NCBI RefSeq assembly: GCF_001750685.1
Contig: NZ_CP017269.1
Location: 3,761,416 to 3,825,415 of the forward strand
Direction of reading: 5' to 3'
DNA length: 64,000 nucleotides
DNA from: Geosporobacter ferrireducens
Lineage (GTDB): Bacteria > Bacillota > Clostridia > Peptostreptococcales > Thermotaleaceae
Part shown: piece after piece, positions 42,449 through 51,521 of the stretch
Layout: each line of letters opens with the position of its first letter
Position numbering within the stretch: position 1 is the first letter of the stretch
Position numbers and translations under genes: made by a program
The notes under the pieces: generated by a model
Databases searched by the model: none
What the model was told of the DNA's origin: nothing
The model's input: only the letters and a program-made list of their open reading frames with translations

Positions 42449-42772
42449 GTGAACTGGAAGCTTTCTTTTGTAGCCTTTACGATGCTTTTTTTAGCAGAAC
42501 TGGGAGATAAGACGCAGTTGGCGGTGTTTACACTGACGACCCAGCATAAGCAGCCTTTACCGATTTTTATAGGTGCATCTCTGGCATTAACCTTAGTAAC
42601 ATTTATAGCCGCTTATTTCGGTAATTACATTACTAGATATGTACCGATTCCTATTCTTCATACAATAGCAGGGTTATTATTTTTAGGTATGGGTATATTT
42701 GTACTGAAGGAAGCCTTGCCGGTTTTTTGGACGACTTACGGAAAAAAGTTCTTATGGAGGAGAATAAACTGA
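42449..42772 (+). CDS. TMEM165/GDT1 (UPF0016)-family protein, half-size
   Basis: Membrane protein of 107 residues with three helices. It has the family motif E-x-G-D-K-T in LFLAELGDKTQLAVFTL. Many homologues carry two such halves in one chain; this one has a single repeat and would act as a dimer or heterodimer. The second half is not present downstream. A Mn2+ riboswitch leader and the family support Mn2+ transport, most likely efflux. The start is GTG with GGGGG upstream. Confidence 0.87.
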   Translation: MNWKLSFVAFTMLFLAELGDKTQLAVFTLTTQHKQPLPIFIGASLALTLVTFIAAYFGNYITRYVPIPILHTIAGLLFLGMGIFVLKEALPVFWTTYGKKFLWRRIN

Positions 42773-42896
42773 GTTATATCTTATGGAATTTTGGGTAGAA
42801 ATAAAAAATGATTATTTGGCAGATAAAGTGTTTCATCTGGCTATTTTGTTAAAAAATACAGGACTTATCCTGTGAATATAAAGGAGTTGAGGGATT

Positions 42897-43427
42897 TTGG
42901 AAAAGAAAAATATTGAGTTTCCACAGTATGCAGAAAAAATGTTAGAGATTTTAAAAAGCGGAAGGGTACTGCTGGTGGCACAGGGTCATGAAGAAAAGCC
43001 CAATCCCATGACGATTGCATGGGGAAGCATTATGTTTGCCTGGAACAAGCCTATCTTTGTAGCTATGGTTAGAGACTCTAGACATACCTACAGGCTGTTA
43101 GAGGAAGGAAACAATTTTACAGTAAACTTTTTTGATAAGGGCTACAGCAAAGCCATGGGTTTCTGTGGCAGCAAATCGGGCCGCGAGTTTGACAAATTTA
43201 AGGAAACAAACTTAACGCCGATTAAGTCAAAAAGTGTAGATTCACCTATTGTTGAAGAAGCTTTTTTACACATCGAATGTAAAGTTGTCTATAAGCAAGC
43301 AATGAATTCCGCAGCTTTGGATCCTTCTATTCGAGAAGCCTACTATGATGAAAATGTGGCAGAAAAAACTTATCATACCTTGTATTATGGAGAAATTCTT
43401 GAAATGTATGGAGACATATCAAAATAA
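42897..43427 (+). CDS. Flavin reductase-like (FMN-binding split-barrel) protein
   Basis: Protein of 176 residues in the flavin reductase/flavoredoxin group. Characteristic stretches are VLLVAQGHEEKPNPMTIAWG near 24-43, KPIFVAMVRDSRHTYRLLEE near 50-69, NFTVNFFDKGY near 71-81, and FCGSKSGREFDKF near 87-99. It likely binds FMN, and its partner is unknown. The start is TTG with AAGGAGTTGAGGG upstream. It stands alone, followed by a terminator. Confidence 0.85.
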   Translation: MEKKNIEFPQYAEKMLEILKSGRVLLVAQGHEEKPNPMTIAWGSIMFAWNKPIFVAMVRDSRHTYRLLEEGNNFTVNFFDKGYSKAMGFCGSKSGREFDKFKETNLTPIKSKSVDSPIVEEAFLHIECKVVYKQAMNSAALDPSIREAYYDENVAEKTYHTLYYGEILEMYGDISK

Positions 43428-43446
43428 AAACCGTCTACACAAGACT

Positions 43447-43485
43447 GCAGTGCAGGTAAGAAAAAAGCACTGCGGTTCTTTTTTT
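43447..43485 (+). terminator. Terminator after flavin reductase-like gene
   Basis: GCAGTGC pairs with GCACTGC, and GGTTCTTTTTTT follows. Confidence 0.85.
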
Positions 43486-43599
43486 ACAGGAAGGCAGAAA
43501 AGGACTGCTTATAGGAATTGTGTGAAAGAAATGAATGCAGAATTGTCAATTTATGATATACTACCTATAGAGTAAATGATGCAGGGAGTGTAGAAAGGC

Positions 43600-44283
43600 A
43601 TGTTTGAGAAAGTACTACTATCAGAAAAAGTAGCGAATAATATAAAAAAATTGATTGTTGATCATGAATTAAAACCGGGAGATAAACTGCCCAATGAAAT
43701 AGATTTGGCGGAAAAGCTTAATGTTAGTCGGTCTACGATTCGAGAGGCTATTAAAATTCTTATTTCTATGAATATTTTGGAGATCCGTAGGGGAAAGGGA
43801 ACTTTTGTATGTGAAAAGCCTGGTATTGCGACAGACCCATTAGGTGTTACCTTTATGAATAAAAAGGACCTATTATTGTACCTGTTCGAAACCAGATTAA
43901 TTATCGAACCGGAGATGGCAGCTTTAGCTGCCGGACGGGCCTCGGAAAAAAATATACGGGTATTGGAAGAAGTCTTTTTAAAGCTGAAAATGGACATAAC
44001 AGAAGGGAGAAATCACACAAAAGCAGATATAACTTTTCATAATATTATTGCTAAAAGTACACAAAACCCTATTATTCAAAGAATTGTTCCAATTATCAAT
44101 GACTCTATCATTGAAGGATATCTTGAAACAAAAGACCTTCCGGAAAGTAATGAAAAGGTCCTTGCATATCATGAAAAAGTTTTAGATGCTATTAAAAATC
44201 AAGATGCTGAGGCTGCCAGAAATTATATGAGAGAACATATCAAACAAGGTATGACTCAGATTTCTATGAAAAAGAACTGCTAG
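43600..44283 (+). CDS. GntR-family regulator, FadR subfamily
   Basis: Repressor-type regulator of 227 residues. The N-terminal winged helix-turn-helix (KLIVDHELKPGDKLPNEIDL, then SRSTIREAIKILISMNILEI) is followed by an all-helical FCD effector domain with metal-ligand histidines (for example TFHNIIAKST and LAYHEKVLDAI). FCD members bind carboxylate or sugar-acid ligands. It lies directly upstream of KDPG aldolase and KDG kinase genes, so it most likely controls them in response to a sugar acid (inference). GCAGGGAGT precedes the ATG. Confidence 0.9.
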   Translation: MFEKVLLSEKVANNIKKLIVDHELKPGDKLPNEIDLAEKLNVSRSTIREAIKILISMNILEIRRGKGTFVCEKPGIATDPLGVTFMNKKDLLLYLFETRLIIEPEMAALAAGRASEKNIRVLEEVFLKLKMDITEGRNHTKADITFHNIIAKSTQNPIIQRIVPIINDSIIEGYLETKDLPESNEKVLAYHEKVLDAIKNQDAEAARNYMREHIKQGMTQISMKKNC

Positions 44284-44387
44284 AGGAGTTCTTTTGTTTG
44301 CCTGTGTAACAATATCGTTAAGTATAAATTCTAATATTTTGACAATAATTCTTTAATAAAGTATTGCTTTTTACATAGGAAAACGTA

Positions 44388-44416
44388 TATAATAAAAATA
44401 AAGTTGTCTGACGACG
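44388..44416 (+). promoter_or_regulatory. Promoter -10 and candidate FadR-type operator for the aldolase operon
   Basis: A TATAAT box lies near 44388-44394. Just after it, TTGTCTGACGA (about 44404-44415) matches the FadR/FCD-type half-site pattern T-n-G-T-n-n-n-A-C-n-A in full, and it lies within a longer GTTGT...ACAAC dyad. Placement over the transcription start suggests repression by the upstream GntR protein. Confidence 0.55.
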
Positions 44417-44443
44417 TACAACATAAGTGCGGAGGTGCATAAA

Positions 44444-45088
44444 GTGAAAAGAATTGAAACAATCAAAAAAATAGCTGAATCCGGTGTAGTTGCCGTAATC
44501 AGAGCTGAATCGAAAGAAGAAGGAATAAAAATCGTAGAAGCAGTGAAAAATGGTGGAATTAAAGCATTGGAAATCACCATGACAGTACCTGGAGCAGTAG
44601 ATATCATCAAGGAACTATCACAAGCTTATAAGAATGAAGATGTAATTATTGGAGCAGGTACAGTGCTGGATCCTGAAACTGCGAGAGCTTGTATCTTAGC
44701 AGGAGCAGAATATATCGTAAGTCCAAGCCTAAATCCTGAAACGGTTAAATTATGCAACCGTTATCGAGTACCGGTAATGCCTGGAATCATGACAGTGAAA
44801 GAAGCAATCGAAGCATTAGAGTTAGGTGCAGAGATCGTAAAAGTATTTCCAGGTAGTGCCTTTGGACCATCCATTATTAGTGCTTTCAAAGGACCGCTTC
44901 CACAAGGCAATTTTATGCCTACTGGTGGCGTGAATCTTGATAATGTAAAAGACTGGATTAAGGCAGGCGCAGTAGCAGTTGGTACTGGCGGAGACCTGAC
45001 AAAGGGAGCTAAAACAGGTAATTATGAATTAGTAACAGAAACAGCTGCCAAATTTGTGGAAGAAGTAAGAAAAGCGAGAGCTAAATAG
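44444..45088 (+). CDS. eda: KDPG/KHG aldolase
   Basis: Class I aldolase of about 214 residues that cleaves 2-keto-3-deoxy-6-phosphogluconate to pyruvate and glyceraldehyde 3-phosphate, or the KHG equivalent. Hallmarks are GVVAVIRAESKEEGIKI, IKALEITMTVPGA, VIIGAGTVLDPETARACILA, then EIVKVFPGSAFGP with the Schiff-base lysine, and NFMPTGGVNLDNVKDWIKAG. Start GTG with CGGAGGTG at the right distance; another GTG three codons earlier is too close to that site. It is followed after 14 bases by the KDG kinase, so the pair works together. Confidence 0.92.
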   Translation: MKRIETIKKIAESGVVAVIRAESKEEGIKIVEAVKNGGIKALEITMTVPGAVDIIKELSQAYKNEDVIIGAGTVLDPETARACILAGAEYIVSPSLNPETVKLCNRYRVPVMPGIMTVKEAIEALELGAEIVKVFPGSAFGPSIISAFKGPLPQGNFMPTGGVNLDNVKDWIKAGAVAVGTGGDLTKGAKTGNYELVTETAAKFVEEVRKARAK

Positions 45089-45102
45089 GAGGAGAAACGA
45101 AC

Positions 45103-46125
45103 ATGGGTAAATTTGTTACTTTTGGAGAGATCATGCTAAGATTGGCACCACTAGGATATGATAGATTTGTGCAATCTAAAGAGTTTGGTGTAGTTTATGG
45201 TGGAGGAGAGGCAAATGTTGCCGTGTCTTTAGCGAATTATGGTAAAGATGCATACTTTGTAACGAAGCTGCCAAAACATGAAATTGGACAATCCGCAGTG
45301 AATGAACTGAGAAGATATGGCGTAGATACATCATTGATTACAAGAGGTGGAGATAGAGTAGGAATTTACTTCTGTGAAAAGGGAGCATCCCAGAGACCTT
45401 CTAAAGTAATTTATGATAGAGCACATTCTGCAATTGCTGAAGCGAAAAAAGAAGATTTTAATTGGAAAGAAATTTTTGAAGGGGCAGAGTGGTTCCATTT
45501 TACAGGAATTACACCAGCTTTATCCGACAATTGTGCAGAAATCACCCTTGAGGCAGTAAAAGCAGCAAAAGAAGCCGGCGTGACTGTAAGTGTTGACTTA
45601 AACTTCAGAAAGAAGCTTTGGTCTACCGAAAAAGCAGGAAGAGTAATGGGAGAGATTGTAAAATATTGTGATGTAGTTATTGCAAATGAAGAGGATGCTG
45701 AAAAAGTATTTGGCATTAAAGCAGAGGAAACAGATATCACAAGCGGTCATTTAAGTGATGAAGGATATAAAAAAGTTGCCCAGGAATTAGTAGATCGTTT
45801 TGGATTAAAATATGTTGCCATCACTCTGAGAGAAAGCTTCTCTGCTTCTGATAATGGTTGGTCAGCTATGCTTTATGACACGAAAGAATTCTATAAATCA
45901 AAGAGATATGACATTCGCATTGTAGATCGTGTAGGTGGAGGAGATTCTTTCGGAGCTGGTCTAATTCATGGCTTATCTTCAGGCATGAGCAATCAGGATG
46001 CACTAGAGTATGCAGTAGCAGCTTCTTGCTTAAAGCATACGATCGAAGGAGACTTCAACCTTGTGTCTATAGAAGAAGTGGAAACCTTAATGAAAGGTGA
46101 TGCTTCCGGAAGAGTACAGCGATAA
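45103..46125 (+). CDS. kdgK: 2-keto-3-deoxygluconate kinase (PfkB family)
   Basis: Sugar kinase of 340 residues. The N-terminal FGEIMLRLAP and GGEANVAVSLANYG carry the substrate-binding pattern of KDG kinases, VSVDLNFRKKLW is the strand after it, and VDRVGGGDSFGAGLIHGL near 275-292 provides the anion hole and catalytic aspartate. KDG kinase makes KDPG for the aldolase upstream. The context with Eda and a GntR regulator supports KDG over other sugars. AGGAGGAGA lies before the ATG. Confidence 0.88.
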   Translation: MGKFVTFGEIMLRLAPLGYDRFVQSKEFGVVYGGGEANVAVSLANYGKDAYFVTKLPKHEIGQSAVNELRRYGVDTSLITRGGDRVGIYFCEKGASQRPSKVIYDRAHSAIAEAKKEDFNWKEIFEGAEWFHFTGITPALSDNCAEITLEAVKAAKEAGVTVSVDLNFRKKLWSTEKAGRVMGEIVKYCDVVIANEEDAEKVFGIKAEETDITSGHLSDEGYKKVAQELVDRFGLKYVAITLRESFSASDNGWSAMLYDTKEFYKSKRYDIRIVDRVGGGDSFGAGLIHGLSSGMSNQDALEYAVAASCLKHTIEGDFNLVSIEEVETLMKGDASGRVQR

Positions 46126-46151
46126 GAATTTATCGGAAGAGGGATGAGAGA

Positions 46152-46538
46152 ATGTTAACTTTAGAGCATGTGGGTATCTGTGCAAAGGATACTGTGAAAT
46201 TAAAGGATTGGTATGTAAAAGTATTTGACTTTAAAATTGTATATGATAATAAAAAAGAAATGCCAACCTTCTTCCTGCTGATGGAGGATCAAAGCATGAT
46301 CGAAATCTATCCTGCTGAGAATCCAACGGATCAGGGAAACAATAAGGATCAAGGGATCAGACATTTGGCCTTTGGTACAGATAATATAGAAAAAGAATAC
46401 CAAAACCTTCAAAACCATCAGGTTGAAATTATTGAAGAACTAAAAACAAATCCTAAAGGTGTAAGTACTGTGTTCTTTAGAGATATCGAAGGCAACATCC
46501 TTCACTTTATCCAGAGGCCAGAGCCCCTTTATAAATAA
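46152..46538 (+). CDS. VOC-family protein (glyoxalase/dioxygenase fold)
   Basis: Small metal-binding fold of 128 residues, one VOC module: LEHVGICAKDTVKLKDWYVK near residues 4-23, then MIEIYPAENPTDQG, IRHLAFGTDNIEKEYQ and VSTVFFRDIEGNILHFIQRP. Histidine 6, E54, H75 and E122 positions are compatible with a metal site. Activity unknown; it might be an epimerase, isomerase or lactone-linked enzyme. It follows the KDG kinase by 26 bases, so it belongs to the same operon. Confidence 0.83.
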   Translation: MLTLEHVGICAKDTVKLKDWYVKVFDFKIVYDNKKEMPTFFLLMEDQSMIEIYPAENPTDQGNNKDQGIRHLAFGTDNIEKEYQNLQNHQVEIIEELKTNPKGVSTVFFRDIEGNILHFIQRPEPLYK

Positions 46539-46582
46539 GGAACAAGGAGCGTTTTCCACCTACCTCATGCTCCTTCCCATAT

Positions 46583-46612
46583 GTCCCCTCCATATACTGG
46601 AGGGGACTTTAT
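46583..46612 (+). terminator. Terminator after the aldolase operon
   Basis: GTCCCCTCCA pairs perfectly with TGGAGGGGAC, followed by TTTAT. A second hairpin AAGGAGC/GCTCCTT lies just before it at 46544-46575. Confidence 0.78.
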
Positions 46613-46689
46613 CATATAAATCGGCCTTTGCAAAAGGTCAAAAGTCTGGTATATTTACCCTATATTCTATATAAGAAGGAGGATAAAAA

Positions 46690-47013
46690 ATGTTTTTTAA
46701 AAATGAAGAAGCCTTGGTTAAAAATCCCGCTGAGGGTGTTGTTTTAAAGGTAGTCAGCTATGGTGGCGGCTTGATGATGACAGAAGTAACTTTTAACAAG
46801 GGTATCAGCTTGCCGCCCCATACACATGTACATGAGCAAATTAGCTATATCGCGAAAGGAAGCTTTCAATTTACATTAGGAGAAGAGACCAAAGTAGTTA
46901 AGCAGGGAGACAGTATTTACATACCTAGTAATATACCACACTGTGTGACTGCGCTGGAAGATGCAGTGGTAGTAGATGCTTTTACACCGCAGCGGGAAGA
47001 TTTTAAAAAGTAA
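46690..47013 (+). CDS. Cupin-domain protein
   Basis: Single-domain cupin of 107 residues. The first motif (LPPHTHVHEQISYIAKGSFQ) has two His and one Glu, and the second (VKQGDSIYIPSNIPHCVTAL) supplies the last His, a complete metal-binding set. Such small cupins act as isomerases, epimerases or sensors; it may take part in sugar-acid metabolism given its neighbours. AAGGAGGATAAAAA precedes the ATG. A terminator follows. Confidence 0.85.
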   Translation: MFFKNEEALVKNPAEGVVLKVVSYGGGLMMTEVTFNKGISLPPHTHVHEQISYIAKGSFQFTLGEETKVVKQGDSIYIPSNIPHCVTALEDAVVVDAFTPQREDFKK

Positions 47014-47024
47014 AAGATTTATAG

Positions 47025-47054
47025 AAAACCTTGGAGTATCTCTAAGGTTTTTTT
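47025..47054 (+). terminator. Terminator after cupin gene
   Basis: AAAACCTTGGAG and the CTCTAAGGTTTT arm form a hairpin, and TTT follows. Confidence 0.78.
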
Positions 47055-47175
47055 ATAAATAATTATGTGTTAATAACAAAGGGGAAAAAGCATGAAGGAA
47101 GGGATTCTACAGCTTTTGTCGAATTTAAGTGAATATATAGAAATTTCTTTATAAGCAGGGGTGTGAAGTGAACAT

Positions 47176-48663
47176 ATGGGGATACTTGCAAGGAAGTCGA
47201 TTCGATTTAGGATCATGAGTATATATGTGCTTATTATCATAACGATGTTCATTGGATTGATCGCTTCTGTTTCCAATCAAAATAAAATTATCCGGGAGTA
47301 TGATCACTTTGCACGCAATAATACGAATTTAAGTGCGCTGCCTGTAAAAATAAATCAGAGCGCACAGAATTTTGAACAATATCTAAGGGGCAGGGATCCT
47401 AACGTATTGGTGGAGTATTACTTAGTAAACAAGGAAATTGAAGGCATTCTTGAATCTATACGCTATGATATTATCAATGATCGAAATAGTTCTATGTATT
47501 TTAGAGCATTAAGAAATATGCAGGCCTATCAGCAGGAGGCAGCAGAAGAAATTTTTTGCAGTGAGGTCTTAGATATAAAAGTCTATATACAGTTTTCCTA
47601 TCTAAGAAATTTATATACATACATGAATAGAGAAGCCCAGATGCTTACTTTTTCCTATTTAGATTATAGTACAGCTGAGTATGCAAAACTCCTATATAGT
47701 TCAAAAGATATAGAGAAAAACATGTATATGATTGTTACGGTTTTTGGATTGATCAGTATAGGATTTGCGGTTGCCCTTTCTAAAGGGATATTTCGTACAA
47801 TGGATGAGATTTGCGTTACTGCAACACAATTATCTAGTGCGCAATGGGAAATTCCTGACATAAAAACAAACCCGTTCTCAGAATTAAATATGGTAGCAGA
47901 CGCCTTCAACAATATGAAAAAGAATATCAAGCGATATATTGAAGAATTGAATGCAAAGGCTGAGGTAGAGATTCAATTAAGCCATGAAAAGTTAATGAAT
48001 GTAGAAAAGGATAAGCTCCTACAAGAATCCCAGCTGCTTGCACTTCAAATGCAGATGAATCCACATTTTTTATTTAATACCTTAAACATGATTGGAAGAA
48101 CGGCTATGCTGGAGGATACAGATAATACGGTGCTGCTGATAGAATCAATATCTGAAATTCTTAGATATAACTTAGAGAGCAAAGGGAAAATGGTTCCGAT
48201 AGAAAAGGAAATAAGCGCTCTCCGAGCCTATACTTTTATTCAACAAATGAGATTTCAAGAAAGAATGCACTTTGAATTCAAGTGTACAGCAGATTTACAG
48301 GGCGTTTGTATCCCGCCTATGATTTTACAGCCCATTGTTGAAAATTCAATTATTCATGGTTTAGAAGATAAAAAGAGAGGCGGAAAAGTATTCATTACAA
48401 TTGAAAGAGAAAGAAGTTATTTAAAAATCATCATGGGGGATAATGGAAAAGGTATTGAAGAAAATAAGTTAAAAGGTATTCTATCTAGCGCAATGGATGC
48501 TGCAGAAACTGGACAAAAAACAAGTATGGGCATTAGCAATGTAAAGAAAAGATTAGCTTTGAATTATAAAAGAGAAAATTTAATAGCTATTCAAAGCCAA
48601 CCGGGGATAGGAACAACTGTTACAATCTATCTTCCTATGAAGGAGGCGATGGGAAATGATTAA
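47176..48663 (+). CDS. YesM-type sensor histidine kinase
   Basis: Membrane kinase of 495 residues. Two membrane segments (about 12-32 and 182-202) flank an extracellular region of 150 residues. A HAMP-like segment and a linker lead to the His_kinase domain, with QLLALQMQMNPHFLFNTLNM near 288-307. The ATPase part has MILQPIVENSIIHGLEDKKR near 384 and DNGKGI near 420, a typical YesM-type layout. It overlaps the response regulator by 8 bases, so both form one unit. Such pairs control sugar transport genes; here the TRAP transporter right after is the likely target. Confidence 0.9.
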   Translation: MGILARKSIRFRIMSIYVLIIITMFIGLIASVSNQNKIIREYDHFARNNTNLSALPVKINQSAQNFEQYLRGRDPNVLVEYYLVNKEIEGILESIRYDIINDRNSSMYFRALRNMQAYQQEAAEEIFCSEVLDIKVYIQFSYLRNLYTYMNREAQMLTFSYLDYSTAEYAKLLYSSKDIEKNMYMIVTVFGLISIGFAVALSKGIFRTMDEICVTATQLSSAQWEIPDIKTNPFSELNMVADAFNNMKKNIKRYIEELNAKAEVEIQLSHEKLMNVEKDKLLQESQLLALQMQMNPHFLFNTLNMIGRTAMLEDTDNTVLLIESISEILRYNLESKGKMVPIEKEISALRAYTFIQQMRFQERMHFEFKCTADLQGVCIPPMILQPIVENSIIHGLEDKKRGGKVFITIERERSYLKIIMGDNGKGIEENKLKGILSSAMDAAETGQKTSMGISNVKKRLALNYKRENLIAIQSQPGIGTTVTIYLPMKEAMGND

Positions 48664-50209
48664 GCTGATGATCGTAGAAGATGAGCTGATAGAACGAAAG
48701 TCCTTATGCTATTTATTAGAAAAATTTTTTGGAGATCAAATAGAGATTGTATATGAAGCAGCGGACGGAAGTGAAGGATTGGAAAAAGCTTTGGAATTAC
48801 AACCTCAAATTATTCTAATGGACATACACATGCCAGGAATGGATGGACTAAAAACTGCAGAAGAAATTAAAAAAGAATTGAAAGAGGTTGAAATCATAAT
48901 CCTTACGGCATACAGTTATTTTGAATATGCGCAAAGGGCAATCCCCATTGGTATTGTAGATTATTTAGTGAAACCCTTCTCTAACAATAAATTCAATGTA
49001 GCTGTAGAGAAGGCGATTGAAAAAATTAGGGACAGGGAGAATCAGCTGAATCAGCGGTATATGATGCAGCAGCACATACAACGCTTGGGTGTGTTTTTAG
49101 AAAAAGAAATCGTTATCCAATTGGTTCATGGTACGAGACTATCGATAGATCAATTGGAGAATTACAAACAATTATTAGACATCTCATACAATACTTTCCT
49201 ATGCATTAATATAAGAGTAGATTTGGAAAACATACTGGACGGAGCCTTATTAGAGACAGTAAAAGGAAAGTTTAAGAAAAGTTCACTACAAGCAGTGGGT
49301 TATGTGCTTGTTAAGGAATTGGTATTATTCATATTTGGAGAGAACTTAGAGGATCAGCAGACTAGTGAGGGGATTGCCAGTACTCTGAAAGAGGTACAAT
49401 GTGATATAGAAGCAATTGCTAGGGGCTTGTGCTATATTGGAAAAAGCAGGAATTACCGAGATATGATTAATATTAAAACGGCCTACAGTGAAGCGAAAAA
49501 AAAGATAAGAAAGTTAGCAAGTCTGGAAAAGGTTGAGGCCAGAAATAAAACAGAAAGCTTCCAATATCCCTATGAAAAGGAAGTCATGCTATGTGAGAAG
49601 ATCATTAATGAAGATGCTTTAGGTACGATTCAGATCATACGGGATATAAGCAATTATCTTTCTACACATTTTGAGAACGCCAATTTGGAAGGCTCAAAAA
49701 GCTACTTTAAGCAGCTCTATGTCTTACTTGAAAGAAATATCATTCAATTTTTTGGTAATACGTTCCAGTTAGAAAAGCTCGAAAATGTTCATAAGGCTAT
49801 TGATAATACACAAGAATTTCATGATATTCAGCGATATATGGAAAAGCTAGTCCAAGATATGATCGATATCATAGCCCATCATAAGCAGGATCGGAATCAA
49901 AAAATGATAGAAAGCGTAAAGGGGTATATTGAAGAAAATTATAAGGAAAATATTTCTTTAAAGCAGGCTGCAGATTTTATTGGCATCAGTTCTTACTATC
50001 TTAGCAAATGCTTTAAAAAAGAAGAGGGAATAAATTTTAAAGAGTACTTGATCAAAGTGAGAATGAAAAAGGCAAAATATTTAATGCGGGAAGAAAACAA
50101 AACTGTACAGGAAGCAGCTTATGAAGTAGGCTATCCGGATCCAAGCTATTTTAGCAAAGCTTTTAAAAAATATGTAGGTATTTCTCCTACGAAGTTTATG
50201 GATCGATAA
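48656..50209 (+). CDS. YesN-type response regulator, AraC family output
   Basis: Regulator of 517 residues. The N-terminal receiver (residues about 2-120) has IILMDIHMPGMDGL with the phospho-acceptor Asp near 55, and VDYLVKPF with lysine near 105. A long middle region follows, with weak structure. The C-terminal AraC-type double helix-turn-helix at about 420-515 includes NISLKQAADFIGISSYYLSK and VQEAAYEVGYPDPSYFSKAF. It pairs with the YesM-type kinase. A terminator hairpin stands after its stop. Confidence 0.92.
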   Translation: MIKLMIVEDELIERKSLCYLLEKFFGDQIEIVYEAADGSEGLEKALELQPQIILMDIHMPGMDGLKTAEEIKKELKEVEIIILTAYSYFEYAQRAIPIGIVDYLVKPFSNNKFNVAVEKAIEKIRDRENQLNQRYMMQQHIQRLGVFLEKEIVIQLVHGTRLSIDQLENYKQLLDISYNTFLCINIRVDLENILDGALLETVKGKFKKSSLQAVGYVLVKELVLFIFGENLEDQQTSEGIASTLKEVQCDIEAIARGLCYIGKSRNYRDMINIKTAYSEAKKKIRKLASLEKVEARNKTESFQYPYEKEVMLCEKIINEDALGTIQIIRDISNYLSTHFENANLEGSKSYFKQLYVLLERNIIQFFGNTFQLEKLENVHKAIDNTQEFHDIQRYMEKLVQDMIDIIAHHKQDRNQKMIESVKGYIEENYKENISLKQAADFIGISSYYLSKCFKKEEGINFKEYLIKVRMKKAKYLMREENKTVQEAAYEVGYPDPSYFSKAFKKYVGISPTKFMDR

Positions 50210-50215
50210 AAACAT

Positions 50216-50256
50216 AAAGATATCCTGTCTTTTATCAGTTAGGATATCTTTTTTTT
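50216..50256 (+). terminator. Terminator after the two-component system
   Basis: AAAGATATCCT pairs perfectly with AGGATATCTTT and five T follow. Confidence 0.9.
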
Positions 50257-50382
50257 ATAAAGAAAAATAAATTGAGGCCAAGAAAGTACAAACATTGGCA
50301 ACGAATTCCATGGTTAAGCAACAGGTGGAATGTTATCATTTAATTGTGAATGTTCAAAAAATAATTTAGAGGGGGAAGTTTT

Positions 50383-51420
50383 ATGCAAAGAAAAAACGTT
50401 TTCAAAATGACTTCGTTATTATTGATTTTGACACTAGTTTTTTCACTGGCAGGATGTGCTGGTCAAAAACCAGCAGCACCAGAAGCAGCACCAGAAGTAC
50501 CACAGGAAAAGATCATTTTAAAATTTGGTGAGTTGAATCCTGATACTCATGTTATGACCATTGCAATTCGGGAGTTTGCAAGGGTCGTTAAAGAAAAGAG
50601 TGAAGGTCGTATAGAAGTAGAAGTATTCCCTTCCGGTCAATTAGGCGATCAACAGACAATGATTCAATCACTTCAAATGGGTGCTCTCGATATCTACAGA
50701 ACAAACCCTTCCTTTTTAGCAGACTTAGGGATGAAGCAAATGAACGTATATCATCTGCCTTATTTATTCAGAGATGTGGATCATTGTTGGGATGTTTTAA
50801 ACGGACCGATTGGCGAGGAGTTCCTAAAGCTTGTAGATAATTCTGGTACGAAGATGACCGGATTCGGATATTATGCAGAAAGTCCAAGAAACTTCTTTTT
50901 CACAAAAAAGGAAGTTACAAAAATTAGTGATATGAAAGGTCTCAAAATTAGAGTACCTGAAAGTCAGATGTACTTGGACGTAGTACAGGCTTTTGGAGCA
51001 TCACCAACACCAATCGCTTATTCGGAATTGTATAGTGCATTGCAAACAGGTGTAGTGGATGGTGCAGAGAATCCGTTAACAGGATATCATACCAATAAGT
51101 TTTTTGAAGTAGCACCAAACTATACAATAGATGGACATGAGCTAGCACCAAGTGTAATCATATTCTCTGAGTTAACTTGGAATAAGCTAAGTACTGAAGA
51201 TCAAAAATTGTTAAGTGATGCATTTAGAGAAAGCGAAAAATTCATGCGTAATCTTTCCTCACAAAAAGACGAAGAAGCGATAGCGGATATGAAAGCTGCA
51301 GGCGTAAAGATCTTAGAAGTTGAAAATCAACAAGAATGGGTAGATGCTGTAAAGCCGCTATATGAAAAATATGGTAAAGAATATCTGAGTGTAATCGAAC
51401 GCATTCAGAATACAAAATAG
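50383..51420 (+). CDS. dctP: TRAP transporter solute-binding protein (DctP type)
   Basis: Lipid-anchored binding protein of 345 residues. The signal peptide ends with FSLAGC, the lipobox, at about residue 25. The DctP family core reads FGELNPDTHVMTIAIREFAR and ALDIYRTNPSFLADLGM. It continues with MKGLKIRVPESQMYLDVVQA (the arginine of this motif binds the substrate carboxylate) and ALQTGVVDGAENPLTGYHTN. Substrates for the family are dicarboxylates, uronates and other acids, and the exact one is unknown. AGAGGGGGA lies before the ATG. It precedes the membrane subunits DctQ and DctM. Confidence 0.93.
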   Translation: MQRKNVFKMTSLLLILTLVFSLAGCAGQKPAAPEAAPEVPQEKIILKFGELNPDTHVMTIAIREFARVVKEKSEGRIEVEVFPSGQLGDQQTMIQSLQMGALDIYRTNPSFLADLGMKQMNVYHLPYLFRDVDHCWDVLNGPIGEEFLKLVDNSGTKMTGFGYYAESPRNFFFTKKEVTKISDMKGLKIRVPESQMYLDVVQAFGASPTPIAYSELYSALQTGVVDGAENPLTGYHTNKFFEVAPNYTIDGHELAPSVIIFSELTWNKLSTEDQKLLSDAFRESEKFMRNLSSQKDEEAIADMKAAGVKILEVENQQEWVDAVKPLYEKYGKEYLSVIERIQNTK

Positions 51421-51433
51421 AATTGATAGAATT

Positions 51434-51476
51434 CTGGGGCCAATGACCACCTATCGGTTTGGTCCCAGAAGTTTTT
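51434..51476 (+). terminator. Attenuator hairpin between dctP and dctQ
   Basis: CTGGGGCCAA pairs with TTTGGTCCCAG, followed by AAGTTTTT. Such hairpins commonly lower expression of membrane subunits relative to the binding protein. Confidence 0.65.
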
Positions 51477-51521
51477 CCAGGATGAATAAATAAAAAAGAA
51501 TTTAAACTGAGGAGGTGCAGG

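Noticed and set aside
43345..43575. 76-codon open frame after the flavin reductase-like gene
   Set aside because: It overlaps the end of that gene in another frame and runs across the terminator hairpin.
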